Assembly (NCBI GenBank): GCA_015661745.1
Contig: DQVL01000047.1
Span: 1 to 6,799, forward strand
Direction: 5' to 3'
From: Thermoprotei archaeon
GTDB lineage: Archaea > Thermoproteota > Nitrososphaeria > Geothermarchaeales > JDFR-13
DNA length: 6,799 nucleotides
Under the pieces are notes generated by a model that searched no databases, was not told the DNA's origin, and worked only from the letters and a program-made list of their open reading frames with translations. The translations under genes were made by a program, and so were the position numbers. Positions 5,073-6,799 of the stretch are shown here, piece by piece. The number at the start of each line of letters is the position of its first letter. The stretch's first letter is position 1.

Positions 5073-6553
5073 TACCACCAACGCTCTATAACTATCTTCT
5101 TATCAGTAAAGAAGTCTAGACTATCAACCTGTCCATGGACAACTCCGAAGAATGATTCTTTCCGGCCTCCAAATGGGAAGAAGGCCATTGGCGCAGCTAT
5201 ACCTATGTTTATACCAATATTACCTATGTTTACACCCCTCCTAAACTTCCTAGCTACTGCACCGCTTGATGTAAATATGCTCGCAGCATTTCCATATTCA
5301 GATTTATCCATCATCTCAATAACTTGATCTAGTGATTCAGCCTCTATTATAGATGCAACCGGCCCAAAAATCTCTTCCCTTGCTATAGTCATATCTGGTG
5401 TGACATCCTCAAATATTGTTGGACCTATGAAATAGCCATCTGGGTATTTATCGACTTTAACATTTCTACCGTCTAATGAGAGTCTAGCTCCCTCCTCCAC
5501 ACCTATATCTATATATCTACGTATCTTTTCAAGGGCTTTCATAGATACTACTGGACCAATATCTACATCGCTATCTAAGCCATATCCAAGTCTAAGATTC
5601 TTTGCCAGCTCTATAAATTTAGGTACTACCTTGTTATATGCATCGCCTATTGGGACTAATATACTGTTTGCTAAACATCTCTGTCCAGTGTTACCGAAGA
5701 AGCTCGATATCAGATTTGTAACTGTCTTATCTATCTTGGCATCTGGCATTACAACGGCATAATTTTTCGCGCCTGCCTGTAGAATAGCTCTCTTACCCAA
5801 TTCACCAACCCTTTTATATATATATCTCGCAACTTTTGTAGAGCCTACAAATGCCACGCCAAAAACCTTTTTATGACTTACCAATCTATCGCCAACATCA
5901 CCCAATCCATATACTACATTGATTAGGCCAGGGGGGATCTTAGCTTCTTCATGTAGGAGTTTCATTACCCAGTAGAAGGGTACTGGGGTTAATTCACTGG
6001 GTTTAACAACTACGGTGTCACCGACGGCCAATGCATATGGGATGAACCAGAATGGAACCATTACCGGAAAGTTGAATGGTGATATTATGGCTGCTACACC
6101 CAAAGGCTCTCTAACTAGATATTCATCTATACCCCCAGCAACATTCTCTAGATACTCACCCTTCTGAAGTAGGTATGCCACTCCAATAGCTGTCTCTACA
6201 TTCTCAATAGCCCGTCTAACTTCTCCAAGAGCCTCATCATATATCTTCCCATGATTCTGGACGATTACCCTAGCAATCTCATCTCTATATTTTTCTAGGA
6301 CACTCTTCATTCTAAAGAGTATCTGGATCCTGGTTGGTATCGGTGTCTCCCGCCATTTTAGATAGGCTTCATATGCCGAGTCAACAGCCTCATCAACCTC
6401 ATCCCCTGTTGATATTGGTAGCTCAGCTATCACCTCATTCTTTGCAGGATTAAAAATCTTGATATATTCTCTTGACTCTGACTCTCTAAACACTCCATCT
6501 ATATATGGTTTTATCCTGCCATATGATTCGAGGACTTCCTTATACAGACTCAT
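5072..6553 (-). CDS. Aldehyde dehydrogenase, methylmalonate-semialdehyde dehydrogenase (CoA-acylating) type, 493 aa
   Basis: This is a full-length ALDH-superfamily enzyme. Landmarks from the ATG are ISPFNFPVMVPFWFIPYALA (157-176, with Asn161), KPSE (184-187) and FVGSTKVARYIY (235-246, NAD-binding). GAKNY (261-265), GNTGQRCLA (287-295, catalytic Cys293) and EEIFGP (393-398) follow. The C-terminal block running from PFGGRKESFFG to KKIVIERWW completes it. The GQRCLA context, the lack of the usual general-base Glu (LQAGAKN instead of ELGGK), and the FFPF-SFFG and ERWW tail are typical of the MMSDH branch. That branch oxidises methylmalonate or malonate semialdehyde to an acyl-CoA with NAD+ and decarboxylation, in valine, inositol or propionate metabolism. 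Another semialdehyde remains possible, since nothing else from those pathways is nearby. A TTG lies one codon before the ATG; I prefer the ATG at 6553, which sits the expected distance from a TATA box. It forms an operon with the next small gene. Confidence 0.93.
   Translation of the reverse strand: MSLYKEVLESYGRIKPYIDGVFRESESREYIKIFNPAKNEVIAELPISTGDEVDEAVDSAYEAYLKWRETPIPTRIQILFRMKSVLEKYRDEIARVIVQNHGKIYDEALGEVRRAIENVETAIGVAYLLQKGEYLENVAGGIDEYLVREPLGVAAIISPFNFPVMVPFWFIPYALAVGDTVVVKPSELTPVPFYWVMKLLHEEAKIPPGLINVVYGLGDVGDRLVSHKKVFGVAFVGSTKVARYIYKRVGELGKRAILQAGAKNYAVVMPDAKIDKTVTNLISSFFGNTGQRCLANSILVPIGDAYNKVVPKFIELAKNLRLGYGLDSDVDIGPVVSMKALEKIRRYIDIGVEEGARLSLDGRNVKVDKYPDGYFIGPTIFEDVTPDMTIAREEIFGPVASIIEAESLDQVIEMMDKSEYGNAASIFTSSGAVARKFRRGVNIGNIGINIGIAAPMAFFPFGGRKESFFGVVHGQVDSLDFFTDKKIVIERWW
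5075..5079 (-). promoter_or_regulatory. Ribosome-binding site that decides the start of the 110-aa gene
   Basis: GGTGG on the minus strand forms the last codons of the aldehyde dehydrogenase (Trp-Trp) and also matches the archaeal Shine-Dalgarno core GGTG. The ATG at 5072 follows after about three bases. Together with the TAATG stop-start overlap, this favours reinitiation at 5072 over the TTG at 5081. Confidence 0.55.
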
Positions 6554-6570
6554 CAAAAAATGTTTTGTCT

Positions 6571-6585
6571 AAAAAATATGATATA
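6571..6585 (-). promoter_or_regulatory. Putative TATA box for the aldehyde dehydrogenase operon
   Basis: The minus strand reads TATATCATATTTTTT, centred about 25 bases before the ATG at 6553, so transcription should start at or very near the ATG. This separates the dehydrogenase from the gene entering from the right edge, which has its own T-tract terminator only about 30 bases upstream. Confidence 0.5.
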
Positions 6586-6589
6586 ACAA

Positions 6590-6603
6590 TGTATATAGAT
6601 ACA
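6590..6603. repeat. Small inverted repeat just upstream of the aldehyde dehydrogenase promoter
   Basis: TGTATATAGATACA holds the inverted arms TGTAT and ATACA around a 4-base spacer. It lies immediately upstream of the TATA element of the dehydrogenase gene. Dimeric archaeal regulators bind sites of this shape, but the arms are only five AT-rich bases and can arise by chance. Confidence 0.25.
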
Positions 6604-6614
6604 AATGGGGGGAT

Positions 6615-6619
6615 AAAAA
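6615..6619 (-). terminator. T-tract terminator after the right-edge gene
   Basis: On the minus strand the stop TAA (6626-6624) is followed by ACCC and then TTTTTATCC. This hairpin-free T-run sits right after the stop codon and resembles the one after the gene ending at 4740. It probably limits read-through into the dehydrogenase gene. Confidence 0.4.
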
Positions 6620-6623
6620 GGGT

Positions 6624-6799
6624 TTAACGTAGCAAATGGAAGGCTCCCGCTAGGAAGATCTCTCCTGAATCCCTGAATATCCACATCTGACCAGGTAACC
6701 ATGCTGTAGTCCCATCGTTATATCTAAACTGTATCAAAACCTCCACATAACCCCATTCAGGAGTTGCAATCACTCTAGTGACTATTACTGGATATGTTA
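6624..6799 (-). CDS. C-terminal 57 residues of an unknown protein (truncated by window edge)
   Basis: The minus-strand frame that enters from the right edge is open for 57 codons before TAA at 6624-6626. It begins TYPVIVTRVIATPEWGYVEV and ends EIFLAGAFHLLR. It reads as a run of beta strands (VIVTRVIAT, YVEVLIQFRY, TTAWLPGQMWIFRD, EIFLAGAFHLL) joined by turns. This is the shape of the C-terminal sheet of small NTF2-like or similar beta-rich proteins, but there is too little sequence for assignment. The start lies outside the window. Coding character is supported by the sensible amino-acid mix, the alternating hydrophobic pattern, and a T-tract terminator placed directly after the stop. Confidence 0.65.
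   Translation of the reverse strand, partial: TYPVIVTRVIATPEWGYVEVLIQFRYNDGTTAWLPGQMWIFRDSGEIFLAGAFHLLR

Noticed and set aside
5073..5081. TTG at 5081 as start of the 110-aa protein
   Set aside because: The ATG at 5072 has a GGTGG site at suitable spacing and forms a standard TAATG overlap with the upstream stop codon.
6554..6556. TTG at 6556 as start of the aldehyde dehydrogenase
   Set aside because: An ATG follows at once and fits the distance from the TATA element; the difference is one residue.
1..6799. Defence island, mobile element or CRISPR system
   Set aside because: No transposase, integrase, nuclease set, long direct repeats or spacer array is seen, and codon style is uniform across the genes.

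Overview
The window looks like an ordinary stretch of chromosome from a hyperthermophilic crenarchaeon. It is AT-rich and favours ATA for isoleucine and AGG/AGA for arginine. Archaeal TATA boxes sit about 22-30 bases before most start codons, so several transcripts should have little or no leader. Short T-tracts directly follow some stop codons. A low-GC Thermoprotei lineage such as Ignisphaera or its relatives would fit, but this is a judgement from style and protein likeness, not a proven placement.

Left block (1-2937, all minus strand): the N-terminal part of a saccharopine-dehydrogenase-like NAD(P)-binding enzyme runs off the left edge. Next come a 150-residue protein of unknown function, a 464-residue ArsB/NhaD-type (SLC13-like) membrane transporter, and a stand-alone two-CBS-domain protein. 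Each gene has its own plausible promoter. I see no clear operon here.

Middle block (2988-4636, plus strand): an alkyladenine (3-methyladenine) DNA glycosylase is divergent from the CBS gene across a 50-bp AT-rich gap. It is followed by a COG0731-type radical SAM protein with a C-terminal winged-helix-like region. The radical SAM gene converges on the next block across about 100 bases.

Right block (4740-6799, minus strand): a methylmalonate-semialdehyde-dehydrogenase-type aldehyde dehydrogenase (about 493 aa) is followed by a small uncharacterised helical protein. Its ATG overlaps the dehydrogenase stop codon as TAATG, so the two should be co-transcribed and translationally coupled. The C-terminal 57 residues of another unknown protein enter from the right edge and end in a T-tract terminator just before the dehydrogenase promoter.

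There are no tRNA or rRNA genes, CRISPR arrays, insertion sequences or defence islands. All intergenic gaps are about 100 bases or less. I do not see a convincing undescribed multi-gene system. The best leads are the unknown protein coupled to the dehydrogenase, the glycosylase with its substituted active-site histidine, homopolymer runs and duplicated tail, and the radical SAM/winged-helix protein of unknown substrate.
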